From: Agelaius tricolor
Taxonomy: Eukaryota > Chordata > Aves > Passeriformes > Icteridae
Assembly (NCBI GenBank): GCA_023055355.1
Contig: JALJCS010000002.1
Coordinates: 86,763,001 to 86,827,000, forward strand
Reading direction: 5' to 3'
DNA: 64,000 bases
How positions within the stretch are numbered: the first letter of the stretch is position 1; every line of letters starts with the position of its first letter. The translations under genes were made by a program, and so were the position numbers. Shown piece after piece: positions 11,501 to 23,696 of the stretch. Under the pieces are notes generated by a model. That model was not told the DNA's origin, ran no database searches, and saw only the letters and a program-made list of their open reading frames with translations.

Positions 11501-14500
11501 TTCCATTTAGCCATACAATAAGCATATGCCTCTGTTTCAAAGACAAATGTGGAAGCAGTAAATATGCCAATCATTTGAATACTCTTATATTAGACAGGAT
11601 TAAAGTTTAACTGTGAGCGGAGAAGAATATATTTGATGCCAGACATGAAATAACACATTGAGTGTTTTCTGCAGTTCCCTTTTGAAACAGATCTACTCTT
11701 CTGAGAGTGACTCAAGTCCTAGAGTGACTCAACTCAGAGATGAAGAGGCAGGACACAGATGACATGTTGTCCAGATTAGGAATGGAGCAGGTTTCCATAG
11801 CAGGGTGAAAAGGGCAAGTACATACAGACAGACTGAGACAGGACTAATCTTTTCCTATTTCTAATGACAGCATGTTCTTGATAAATACAAAGAAGGAGGA
11901 CAATTAATTTCATAGAATGTAACTTACAGAAACTTGGTCAAAAGTGCAGAGTCCTTGCAGAAAGTCTGGTAATTCTTATAATGAATGTCAGGAGCAGTTC
12001 TTTTGTCATAAAACCTTTTTGCTATACAGAGAAACAGGCACAAGGCACAACCTGGAATATTTCTTCACTCTCAAGTACAGATGCCACAAATTTTTTGACC
12101 TCAGATCTCAGTTAGTGTTTTCTCCTTGGATACACAACACTCAACCAAGGCACTGAATGACATTATAGAAATCAGGAATTAACGCATGGACTGATCATCA
12201 GATCAGTCCTGTTCTGTTCTACTGCCTACAGAGGCACATGAAAGAAGATCCTCCTGTGACCAGAGCCAGTGGACCAGTTCTGCTTTCTAAGAGCTTTAAC
12301 TGTTACAGTTATGAGCAAGCTACACAAACTCTTCAGTAAGTTCAGGCTTGTGATTATAGGATAGAAGCTGCATATCCTAACTGCAAAATCAGTTTAAGAT
12401 CTCCCTTGGACAGAGATCTGTCCTAAGATTAAACACAAAAGACTTTCCCACTCCATAAAAATTCCTTCTCACTAGGCTCTGTTGTGCTTAGTCTTTCCTG
12501 GATACACACCTGAAGCCCCTTTTCATAACATGTCCCAGCTTCAGGGTCCTTCATATTCTTACTTAGAAAGTGTTCCAGCTTCAGCTGGGAGGGAGGCACG
12601 AGCCTGGCTCTCAGGCAAACAATCAATTTAAGAGTCCTTAAATAGAGGGTAGAGTCAGGTATCCCTTCTACCCATCATTATGCCAACAAGGCTGTAATTT
12701 AAAAATTCTGAAAGGGGAAGACAACCTAGGAAGGATGCTATGAAGCCCTTACTCTGGGTAGTTGGTCAATATATCCTTTTTCCCCCTATTTTCTAATCAG
12801 CTGGATTTAGACAAGCTTGTTATCTAGTCCACAGAGAGGCAGGCATTAGTTGCAGCTCTTAGTGATGTTTACAGTACCTAACTTTATCTGATGAGTAAAT
12901 AGTTTGAGCTCTTAGCTTAAGCAGTCTGAATGATCTTTTCAGGATCCAATATTTGTTAAAAAAAGAAAAAAAAAATGAAACTGCAAAGCTTATGTTTGAG
13001 ACCTTGAGTAGAAAGTCTCACCCTGACAAGGTTGTCTGTTGACTCTCAGCTTTTACATCCGCTTCTCACTACCAAGACATTAAAGGCAACTGGACTCCTG
13101 TTTCTGCACAGGAAATCTGATGAATTTTCAAGCCATTCTTACACTCCCACATCCTCTCATGTACTGTATGTACTGAGATAGCACAAGATCTTTGTTCAAA
13201 GGGTACTTGTAGATGCCATCATCTCCAGAGGCATTTTTCCTACATTTAATGTGGAAGCTACAACCTCAGTCAAAACAGGAGCACAACAATTTTTTCTATA
13301 TTACCCTGTATTTGGAGTAACAAAGGAAGCATTCAAGAACAAGTCTTTCTGCTTAAGCAAAATTACAAACTCCAATGTTCACATATTCACACACATGTTC
13401 TAGAGATTGCAGCAAGGCAGTTCATGCTTTGAAATCAAACTTTACCCTGGAACAGAAGTCAAATAAGAATTAAAAAAACCCCCAAAAAACTAAACTAATT
13501 TTTTTTTATTTAGAGATATGTCATACTACAAAGCTTTTTTGCTATTCCAAGGCTAGAAAGACTTACTTCAGACTAACAGATTCTGAAGAACCACTTTCCA
13601 TGAAGAAATACAGCCACAAAACCTAACTTAAATCCATACATGAAGAAAAGGAACTGTATCACACAAAACTGTGAAATCAGGGCTAGCATAATTCTGGCAG
13701 ACATGAAATTGCTGTATTTAAGTAAAACTCCAACAACAGACATGCATAGGTAGCAGTTTCCCTTCATCCAATTACCACTAATTTCAGGCAGATGCCAGCA
13801 CATTCAACAAGAGTATCATCAGTACAAGCACTTCAAGCATCCTTAAGAAAGTCCTGAAATCACTGAAAACCAGGGATAAATTGTACGAGTATGTGTAACC
13901 AGACTTGAAATTACGTTGCCTGGCTTCTACAATCTCCAAATTTAGATCAGGGACTCCATCAAACCATGTGATGAGAGAGTTGCTTTACAGGCAGAGTGTG
14001 CTTCAGGCTGCTCCTCCATGAGAAAGCCACAGGGCCCTTTAGCACCACACACGAGGTTAATGTTCAACCAAACCTAAGGCAGAGGCTCCAGAGCTCCTCA
14101 GAAGGGCAGGGATGGGATGAGTGTGACAGGAACTGTGTGCTGGAAGCCAGCACGAGCTCCAGCCTGGAGAGGTACAAAGGGAAGCACACACAGCATGGGT
14201 GTGGAACTCCAGCAAGGAGCTGCATCCATCACACGGTGCTGCAGTGCTCCTCTGTCCAAGGACTGTGATTCAGTGCCTGGAGGGTGTGTTGGATTTAGTA
14301 CAGATGCAAAAGTTAATTGCACACCATATATGTGTCTGGCTGCTGACAGAAGAAGGCTACACACACAGACAATTAGGAGCACTCAGAAAAGTTAAATCAT
14401 CTGCTCTAACAGGACTGACTGAGCCTTGTTGGCCTTGCTCAGTGCAACTGCAGAAAGCTCCTATATCTCTCTCAGGAGTCTCCGAGTAAGTAAAGCTAGT

Positions 14501-17472
14501 TAACTTTCACAATGTTTGGTTTGAGGGTCACCATGCCCAGCATGGGCTAAAACAAACATTACCTACTATGGAATTATTTGTATTGCCATTCATGAACTCA
14601 CACAATTTATCAGGGACATCTCATGTGGCAAAGACACTGCCAGAGAACTGGATGATTTATGGGTGTTCTTATAGCAGAAATCTCTTATAGCAGGACCTTT
14701 CCAACAACGGACATTTTCCAGCAATCTCTGAATACTGGAATATGACAGAAACAAGACAGAGGAAGTATGAAGACTTACATAAGGACAAATCTTGTTAATA
14801 AAGATATGCTTCTCACTGTGACTGAACTAGAAAATTTCTTTTGCCTAATGGTATTGTCATAAGCACCAAAGAAAGCTCACTAACAAAAAGAGGGCTGACT
14901 TCACAAAGAGCAGTGCAAAGCCCCTTTGCATGAACAAGAGGCTTCCAGTAGTTTTCTTGTCTTTAAATAAAAAATAATCCGGCTTTCAATAATTTAGTAA
15001 CAAGACAAATATTAGTTCATTCATTGTTGTGTCACTCAAATCTAGAAATGGCCTGCAGGGCCTCCATCTAATTTTTGTGCAAATTGTTATTTTCTTAAAA
15101 ATACAAGTATCAGCAAAAACAATATTAAAAACAAAGCCACCAACAATGACTAAGATCTTCCAGATCTGAAAGTACAAAAAGGTTTCACTTGCATGTACTT
15201 TCAGTTAATGTATCACTGCAGACAAACTAAAGGAGTCCCATATCCTATTACTAACTTTGCTTCTATCTTATAAACATGTTTTATGAGGAGTCATTCAGCT
15301 ACAGAAACTCAGTCCAGTTGCTGCAGTAACTAGAGAAATATGCATTTGATCCCTGGTTTTTACTATGACTTCCTATTTGCTTCCAGGTAATTAACACTGC
15401 CATACCTCAGTTCCTTATCTTATCTTCCCTCATGATAAGGCCAAACATTCGACACTAAGAGAAGGACTTTAGCCAGGTGTGTTGTCTCTGAATTCTGCTA
15501 CAGCAAGAGCTGGTAGGGCAGCACTGGATAAAGGCATAAGCACAGAAGAGGCTGTTTAGTGACTCCCAGGCAGTCAGTGAGGATACTCTATGTGAAGCAC
15601 ACACACAGAATACCCCCAAAATCTCTGCACTACATCACATTACAGACAAAAGTTGCTGAAGCAATACAGACTCCAAAGATCAGACACTGCACTCCAATCC
15701 AGCACAGATATTCATGTTAAACTCTCATCCATCAGCCTGAAAAATAATGGAAGTTACTGTTTTACTGCTGAAAATTTGAGCTTCTTAAGCCTTTAAGTTA
15801 AGGCCTGACAGATAGTAAGAAGTTAACTAATCATTTGAGACAGTCCAGTCTAATCTTGGACATAAACAGTAACTTCACTTCAAATACGCATGTTATAGTT
15901 AAAAAAAAAACTTTTATTAAGACTATTTTAATTATAAAATCACTCAAGTGCTCCGAACTGCTGATCAGACTATCCTTTCACAAAGATAAAAATAATTTTT
16001 AAAAAAGGGAAAGGATGCACATTTTAAACAATGTGCTTGAGGAGAAAAAAGTTTCATCCAGATCAACCAACTTCAACAGTGGCTACTGCTGGATTATCAG
16101 AGAGGAGTGTCATAATACGTCCAGTAGTTAGAACATACTTAAAAAACAACACTGAACCTGCACTGGGACAATTTCCTAACATGAAAAATGACCATAAATG
16201 TACAATTTGCAATTTAGTAAGTGTATTTAATTTATAGAATAAGCTGCTGCCATGGAAGAAGCCTTCAAGCAAAAGAAACTTGTGCTTAGACCATTTACAA
16301 GATCCACAAATTCTATCCTCTCTCATACAACAAGAGTCTATAACAAGTCTATAGAACTAGTAAAGAATAAACCACACCTGGAAAAGTAAAACCAGCTTTT
16401 TGTTTTGCTAGTCAGCCAGACTATCCTCTGTGATCATGAATACCATGCTTATGACAAAACAGAGAAGTCATTAAGCAGTTCATGAGACCATGAAAAACAT
16501 TCTCAAGAGCCAGGCAAGGAAACAAGGATAGTTCAGAAAAGTGGCATCGCTAACTCTGGTTCCATTCACATTCCTGACAGATGGCAGAGGGCGTGAGCAG
16601 CTGTGTTCCCCTGCCTACCCTGAATCCAGCAAATACAATGTATCACGAGAGATGATACAAGACCTGTAACTTCAGGCACACAGACCTTGCCCCAAGAGGT
16701 ATCACATCCAGGTAATACTGGAAAACAACGATAACAAGAACTAATTCACTGAGAAATCTCATATTTGAGGCAGTTTCTGGACTCTCATGTGCTGCCTTTG
16801 TGCACACACATGGCACCACAAGAGCAACACGTGGTAGGAAAATAAACTCTGAGGAAATAATGTCTTCCTTACCTTAAACTCTTGTACTCACTACCAAAGT
16901 TTTGATTATCATAAGGAATTATCAAACAGTATTTTACAGACTTTTAGTTTCTTCCACCAAGCACTCTGCCTGGAATGGGAAAGAGCTGCTTCAGCACTCA
17001 CTTATGTCAAGGATCACTGTACCAAAAAGGTACACTGGGGTAGTGCCAAGCCACTGAAGCAGATTTATTTCAGAAAACAGAGCTATAACTTTTCTACTAG
17101 ACAATAAAAGCTACTGCTTAAAGGCAGTGATTCTCAACCTCCTTCCAACTGCAGCTCTTCCTACTTTTTGTCATAATAAGCCCTAACTCTGCCAGCCCAA
17201 AGGCAGAACGCTGACTTTACTTCCTCTGAGGTGTGTAACTGCAAGAGCAGAGGGGAATGGCAAACAGGACCATTCCTCAGCACACAAATTCAGGCAGAAT
17301 TACATCACACACAGAGCAACAGGAAGTTCAAGAGATCCACAAGGTGAAAAGAAGTGCACTTACGACCAGATAGGGACAAAAAAGGGGTGGGGGAAAGGGA
17401 CAGAAAAAGAGACACAGCCAGAAAGCAGCATACAGATGGCTTATACCTGATACATTCTACTCTTCAGAATGC

Positions 17473-17543
17473 TGCTGTTGATGGAAACTTTTCACAGTTA
17501 CTGCACTCTGCTGTTGATGGAAACTTTTATAGTTACTGCACTC
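17473..17543. repeat. Tandem duplication, unit 35-36 bp
   Basis: The unit 'tgctgttgatggaaactttt' plus 'cacagttactgcactc' is repeated immediately, with the second copy reading 'atagttactgcactc' at its end. The one-base length difference and near identity point to a recent slippage or duplication event. Confidence 0.92.
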
Positions 17544-17589
17544 TGCGTTCCCACAAAGCTGCTGTCTTGCACCCACAAAAGAAGGATAG

Positions 17590-17690
17590 GTCTAAAATTA
17601 ATATTAAAATTATTATTATTATAATTAATATATAATAGATAGATAGATTTAGATATTATATAATATCTAAAATTATTATTATATTTAATG
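17590..17690. repeat. AT-rich repeat with (TAGA)n and a perfect 24-bp palindrome
   Basis: ATT/TTA-rich sequence and three to four TAGA units lead into a perfect palindrome at 17,648-17,671, whose half is TTTAGATATTAT. It could extrude a cruciform or form a strong hairpin when single-stranded. It is probably just unstable AT-rich DNA. Confidence 0.85.
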
Positions 17691-17723
17691 TTTCATACCA
17701 TCAATTTTATGGCTGTCAAAGTT

Positions 17724-17778
17724 TTCCATTGCAAGTAAATAAAATGCTTACTTCCATTGTAAGTAAATAAAATGCTTA
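17724..17778. repeat. Tandem duplication, unit 27-28 bp
   Basis: The unit 'ttccattgcaagtaaata' plus 'aaatgcttac' is followed directly by a copy with one C-to-T change and a final base lost. It is the third slippage-type feature within 300 bp. Confidence 0.92.
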
Positions 17779-18631
17779 AATACAGGATATACATTTCGCA
17801 TCTTACACTACATTTTAGATACTTACAATCAGAAAAAACCATGAGGCAAAGAACTCTCAACATCATGCACTCTTTACATAAAAACTGCTCTAAATTACAC
17901 TCAGCCACATCAGCACCCTTCCTAAATTAACACAGAGAAACATGTTCTACAGAGAGCAACAGAACAGTTGCTTAACAGTTTTAACCTGAATCTATTGCTA
18001 CCTTTCATCAGAGATCATATGAAATCTTTTGAAAGTTGAGTATTAATAATGCTTTAATACATTCTATTACCTATGTGACTGTTCATGACTTTGGATCTGG
18101 CACCAGGCTGCCTGCTCCCTCACCCTCACCAGGCTCCTCTGGTGTGCAAGCATTGTTATCAGGCATATTCAAATCAGTAAAGCACTCAAGTGTTGCAACA
18201 CAGTTTAAAGTCAACACCATAAACACCATTCCCAACATGCAAATTCATAGCTTTCAGCCTTCTCCTTAGTGTGCTGAAGAATAAAAAAAAACTTACTTTT
18301 GGCCTGTTTACTCTTTAAAAATGCCTAGCTGGATATTTCAATAGAAAATGAGCACTTCTGAAATGACTGATGCTTAAGACTTTGCTTCCGCTTTCAAAAA
18401 TTCTAACCAAGTCTACTTTTCCCTATTTATAGAATTGATACTCAGAGGCTAAAACAGACACTATTAAAAAGCAAGCAACTCCAGATCCACAGCTTAGTTA
18501 AGAAAGACAAAAAAAAATGTCCTACAACTATTTGAGGAGAAGAGACCAGGCCAAATAGTACAAGTCTGGGAGAAATCTCTGTATATGGAAGTAAGCCCCT
18601 GGGCAAATTATTCAAATATGAATAAACTTTG

Positions 18632-18662
18632 CACTTACCTGAGGGGAAAATGAAAAAGTAAC
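18632..18662 (-). promoter_or_regulatory. Candidate recursive splice site (juxtaposed acceptor and donor)
   Basis: On the minus strand a nearly unbroken pyrimidine tract ends CCCCTCAG and is followed at once by GTAAGTGC, with the junction between 18,639 and 18,638. This is the defining layout of a recursive splice site: a full 3' splice site immediately followed by a consensus 5' splice site with no exon between. It lies mid-way along the ~31-33 kb intron inferred between the minus-strand candidate exons near 36.9-39.4 kb and 6.0 kb, on the correct strand. Recursive splicing is established for long introns of flies and of some vertebrate genes; its use here is inferred only from sequence. The alternative is a chance match or the donor of a small unrecognised exon. 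Confidence 0.4.
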
Positions 18663-21600
18663 GGCAGCTACCAGCCTTGTTCTTATAAATCTCTTAACTC
18701 AGAACTACTCCAAATATTAATTTTTACAGCTGTACTGTATCACAGTTAAGAGCAGGCAGGCTTTCAGCTTACCTCTGTAACTTGACTAAAAGGGGAAGTT
18801 AAGCAAGTCCCAGTATCTGTTCAGTCAGTCTAGATTAATGTACATGTACTCTTAAAGATACTTTAATTTACACTGTCTCTAGGTAGCTATAATTACAAAG
18901 AAATGCAGAAGAGTATTTTTAATTGTCAAAGAAGTCTTGGCAGTTTGTTCTTTTCCATGGCAGAAAAGAGATAAAAATCAAGGAATGCCATTCCTGGATG
19001 CTTTCATTCAGGAGATAGCACACAAACTGTTAAGGCAATTTTGTGGTACATATATGAGCAGGCAAAAAAAAAAGGGTGAATTCAATACCTCCTTGTAGGT
19101 GAAGGGAGTCTCCCATTTTATTCTAAAGTACATACAAAACTAATATTAAACTGGCACAACTGTAGAGAATTCAAAGGCAGGCATCAGGGCAATCAATCTC
19201 ATGTTACTCCTGAATCACTCTGACAGTGAAGATTGCTTGTGACAAAGATCACAGGATTAAATTTATCTCCAAGTTTTTATTTAAAGCATTTGCCTTCACA
19301 ACTTTGATGGGAGGATATCCTATAAAAGGTATCTGCAAGACAGTAAGTGGCTCCTACCTTAAAGATCTGTTCTGTCATCAGACCTGAAAATGCTCACTTC
19401 TCCTCCCAACAAAAATAAGGTTAACTGGCCTGAATTACCAGCTTTTTCTTTCTTTGAAAAACATCTAAAAGCAGGAAGGGTGCTGGAATTTCTTAGGACA
19501 GTTACAGACACAACCCATTCAGGTCCTCACAAGTAACTTGTCACTGACAACCATTTATTGAGATTGGATTAGTAAGAATTATTGCTACTTCTTTACAGGC
19601 CTGATACTGTCAGAGGAAAAGCCTTGAGATAGAAGGTTTTGAGACTTAAAACCACTGAAATTTAAAATAATGAACTATAAACTCTGAACAGAACTACTAC
19701 AAATTTATTTAAGCTGAGAAGGAGCAACTGGACAGAGGTAGTGGTAGGAGGCAATATTAACCACTTTATCATCAATCCCCATTATCTCCCAGGGGAGGCA
19801 GGAAGACACATCTTTTATTGCTGTACTGCACAGAAAGGTTAGCTCTGAGCAAGCAGGAAATTTTAAAAAAATATAAAAAACAGGAGGGGGAAGGCTGTCA
19901 TGCCAGGAACACAGTTAAAGCCATGCTGTAAATGATGTAACTGGTTCCAAGAAAGCAGCTGTAGTTATGGGTTATGTAGCAGCCTGTCTTTTCACCAAAG
20001 TCAAAATTCCATCAATGTCTGTGATACAACAGAGGAGTTCTGCCTGTCAAGTACTTGCAGGATTTAATATCTGTATACACTTATAACCTTTCCACCATCT
20101 AACCATTAAAAACAATCTCAACTTTCTTCTTTACAGATTAGAGCTGAAACTGCAACTTCATCAACCACCTTTAATTCCAAAGGCATTGCCATTCACACCA
20201 ATGCCTCAGCCTAACTCCAACCCCAAGCACACACAGCCCTTGACACAAAAAGCATGACAGTCAATCAACACGTTACAGTTGCATACCCAAACAGATCTCA
20301 GTTTTACTTTTCATGTTTATTCAACACAAGCCCTCCCAACTCCTCAGAATAAATCAAGGTTTCTTTCCCATTGGCTTTACTCTTTAAAGACTGCAACACC
20401 ACAGAGACTGTCAGGTACTCAGAAATTCCCCATAAAACTCAGCTCTGCCACCATGAACACTTACACAGTGAGACTGTCTTATCTTCTGAGTTTACATGCC
20501 AGAGATTTATTATCAGCTGAGTTTTAGCTTGGTTTCCTTCTCTTTTTTCTAGCCCTCATACCTATCTAACCTATTTTCTAACCTATCTTTCATACAGCTG
20601 AGGCCTACTAGACCTCCTACTTAACCTCACTTCAAGCTGTATCATGGGAAGAAAAATACAGTCCATTCTCATGAGGGAGTTTTATATGTAGATGTCTAAA
20701 GTCAGGTCTAACCAAGTGGTGCTTAATGAAAACTGAGATAAAAAGAAAAAAGTATTTTTTCCTTGTACAACACAGATAACAGCAAAAAGAATTTGCTGGT
20801 AAATATAATTTTTTTTTTCATTTCCCCAGACACCTTTTACAGGACTGTGTCAGTTACTTAAACAGTAGCCAGCAAAATGTGCTGCCATGCAGTTGGGACA
20901 GCCATCATTTCCTGCTCATCTTTACACACGTGCACCAAAAGCTGCTACTCAGCAATCAAAATCCTTGTAAGCTGAAAAAAAAGTCACTTACAAGTACTGC
21001 AAAATTATTGTTTCAGTTACATGCACAATCTAAACCAGTTTTATACTAAGACACAGTTTAGAGTTTGTGTTTCTTTGAGAATATGACACAACTACAAAGA
21101 CTGTGATTTCCAATTTTATTTAAACAGAACAGTCTGTCAGCACTATCTGTGAGACCAGTACTTAACACAAATTTGCTTTGAGACAACAGGTTAGTAAAGC
21201 AAGGTCTTAAATAATGGCTACAGTGCAGAGACACGTCACATTTGGAACAGATTTCTGAAAGGATCAGAAGCACAGCATTGGTTTGAAAGAAATCTGATCC
21301 TGGAAGGATGTCCTGCTTAACTTCTTGGTAGGACTCATGTTTAACATGAAATACAAATCAACAAATTCTTGGATCTTTAGGATATTCCATAACTGCCAGC
21401 AGTACATATGCCTACAGTTTCCCAAGCTACTTTCCCTGACAGCACAGAGAATATATAAAGCATAATGAGTATGAGTTAAACTCTAGCTTTCCTTGACAAC
21501 ATGTCATTGACTGCCTCTGATGGACTTCAGATTAGGCCAAACTGTTCATAATTTTTAGCTGGAGAAACGTTCATTTCAATTCTCCCAGTTGAGAAGACTA

Positions 21601-21848
21601 AACTATGTGTTTATGCAACTACTGCTTCTTTCCTAATAGTAAAGGAGGGCAAAAGCTACACAACAGATCAAAACATTCACAAGTCCAAAAATTAACTTGC
21701 TTTAAGTTATTTCTCTGATTCTGAACTACTCAACAGAACAAAAACAGAACTCAGACCACGAATGCATAAGGCAAAATCAACACACATCACCAGATCAGAG
21801 GAACATCTCAAAACAGATTTTCCCAAGCCATCACTTCCTGCCAAGAAG

Positions 21849-22610
21849 CACAGAATCAGAATGGCTTGGGTTAGAATAGACTTTTAAAGATCATCTAGTC
21901 CAACACCCTGCCATGGGCAGGGACATCTTCAACTCAATCAGCTTGTTCAGACCTGGCCCTGAATGCTACCAGGGATAGGGATTTACTGCCTCCCTGGGCA
22001 ACCTGTGCTGGTGTTTCATTATTCTCATTGTAAAACATTTCTCCCTTCATCTAAATCTGACCTCTCTTATTTTAAAACCTTTTATTTTAAATTGGTCTTG
22101 TGCTAGTGCAACAAGCCCATGATGAAAGTCTGGCCTCATCTGTCTCACAAGTTCTCTCTGGGTGCTGGAAGGTGCTCTAAGGTCTCCCCAGGGCCTTCTC
22201 CAGGCTGAACGACCTCAGCTCTCTCCACCTGCCTTTAAAGGAAAAGGGCTTCATCCCCCTGGTTTTGTGGGCCTCTTCTGGACTCACTCCAACAGGTCCA
22301 TGTCTGTGCTGTGCTGAGGACTCCTGAGCTGGACACAGTATTCCACATGAGGTCTCGTGAGAGCAGAGTAGAGGGACAGAACCACCTCCCCTGACCTGCA
22401 GGCCCTGGGATGCAGCCCAGGACACTTTGGCTCTGGGATGCAAGTGTACATTGGTGGCTCGTGCTGAGCTTCTCATCCACCAACACCCCCAAGTCTTTCT
22501 CTCAGGGCTGCTCTGAACCCTCCATCCCTCAGCCTGGATCGATAGCAGGGCTTGCCTGGACCCAGGTTCCAGACCTTGCACTTGTCCTTGTTGAAACTCA
22601 TGCTGCTCTG
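21849..22610 (-). mobile_element. CR1 LINE 3' fragment, ~760 bp, minus strand
   Basis: The 3' end is on the left: 'cagaatcagaatggcttggg', 'aaagatcatctagtccaaca' and 'ccatgggcagggacatcttc' are the reverse complement of the CR1 terminus. Further right come the reverse-strand CR1 segments on 'ctccccagggccttctccagg', the 'ccaacacccccaagtctttc' part and 'gaccttgcacttgtccttgt'. The match fades near 22,610; DNA to ~23,130 stays GC-rich and may be a more diverged continuation or a different element. The overlapping open frames (22,177-22,856 on both strands) are by-products of this element. It is old, with no intact reverse transcriptase. Confidence 0.9.
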
Positions 22611-23130
22611 GGCAGCAACATACTCAGACACTGTGCTGCCCTCCACATCCAAGCTATTGGGAACCCAGCAGGAGACCTTGCAGCGGCCAGTGAGATGTAC
22701 TGGAGTGCTTCTTGGTCAGCCAGGATGCTCCCAGGAATGTCCCCATGGCACTGGCTCTGGCAGAGGCATCTCCCACTACAGCACTGGTCTGCCCTCACTG
22801 CCCAGAGCTGCTCACTGCTGACTGCAGCATCCCTGACACCTCCCACACTGACCTGAGCCTCAAGCAGTTCAATACCATGAGGAGAGCACCCCAGGAGATG
22901 GGATGGGATGTAGACACAGCCTTGCCACTGACCCAGCCTGGCAGCTGGAGAAGAGTGGGGGGAAAGCATAACACACTTTTCCAAAACCACACAGGAAGTG
23001 CAGGGCTCCCTCAGCCAGCACCGGGCTGGGGGAATCAAACCCACAGCAGCCCTGAGGTGGAGCTTGGGGGGCTGGGGATGGTAGGAAGCTGTGGTGTAGT
23101 GGGAAGTTGGTTGTGCTATTTTATTTAAGT
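22611..23130. other. GC-richer continuation next to the CR1, unassigned
   Basis: The base composition stays CR1-like rather than intron-like and gives long open frames on both strands, but I no longer see the recognisable CR1 3' motifs. It could be the diverged upstream part of the same element or a second old repeat. I do not support a protein-coding gene. Confidence 0.4.
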
Positions 23131-23678
23131 TTTTGCTGCACCTTTACTCCCTTTACTCTTCATTTTGTCATGTAGCATGCTGAACTACACACAGGCTATT
23201 AATGTCAGAAAAAAAGCAAATCCACCAAAATAGCTACAAAAAGTCAGTTTACACAATATTTTAACTACAAACAAGAATCACTACAACTAAAAACCCTGAA
23301 CTACATCTGGTAACAGAAAAATCCCACTTTCATGCAGCAATACCCATCAAGTTCTGTTTCGTGCAGATCAGTATCAACAATTCAGTTTTTACAGTATTCT
23401 CACAAAAGAAAGAAAACACTACTGGCATGAAAAAGTAACCACAAAATAAATACAGCACTACCTTTATACAGAATTGTACAATTCCATACGAAACAATTCT
23501 AACAGGGTAAGTGCAGCTCTGTTTGAAAATTACAGTAGCTGTTAATCAACAAGTATTTTCTTCCTGCCCTTCTCTCCCTCCACTTTTAGCACTGTTAGCA
23601 TCACACAAACAAAAGAGGGAGAACTTGTTTCTTTTCCATTCAGCAGGTTAACCCACTCCTCCTGCTGAACACCGTAGC

Positions 23679-23696
23679 AAAAAAAAAAAAAAAAAA
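23679..23696. repeat. A18 homopolymer
   Basis: A run of eighteen A residues. No retroposed gene body or target-site duplication is evident beside it, so it is a simple homopolymer. Confidence 0.95.

Larger units (their letters stand above)
5995..18637. other. Long AT-rich intron-like DNA, no supported exon
   Basis: This is probably part of the long first-intron region of the minus-strand gene. It is AT-rich with scattered short chance frames. Notable contents are a ~55-bp tandem duplication (6258-6368), a GC-richer unassigned block (8160-8580), another GC-richer block near 14,000-14,500, and a cluster of small duplications with an AT palindrome (17,473-17,778). Minus-strand frames at 10,128-10,421 and 13,573-13,803 are hydrophobic by composition but have no recognisable family and no flanking splice or initiation context. 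Confidence 0.6.

Noticed and set aside
13573..13803. 76-codon hydrophobic minus-strand frame next to a GTAAGT donor
   Set aside because: The donor-like site (13,559-13,566) has no matching acceptor with a pyrimidine tract at a sensible distance, and the peptide is unrecognised.
17354..17420. Long polypyrimidine tract on the minus strand followed by GTAAGTGC, resembling a recursive splice site
   Set aside because: There is no AG dinucleotide before the donor (the tract ends 'ctatctggtc'), so it cannot act as a 3' splice site.
22177..23128. Open frames of 85-148 codons on both strands
   Set aside because: They overlap a truncated CR1 element and its GC-rich neighbour. The frames do not correspond to intact CR1 proteins.
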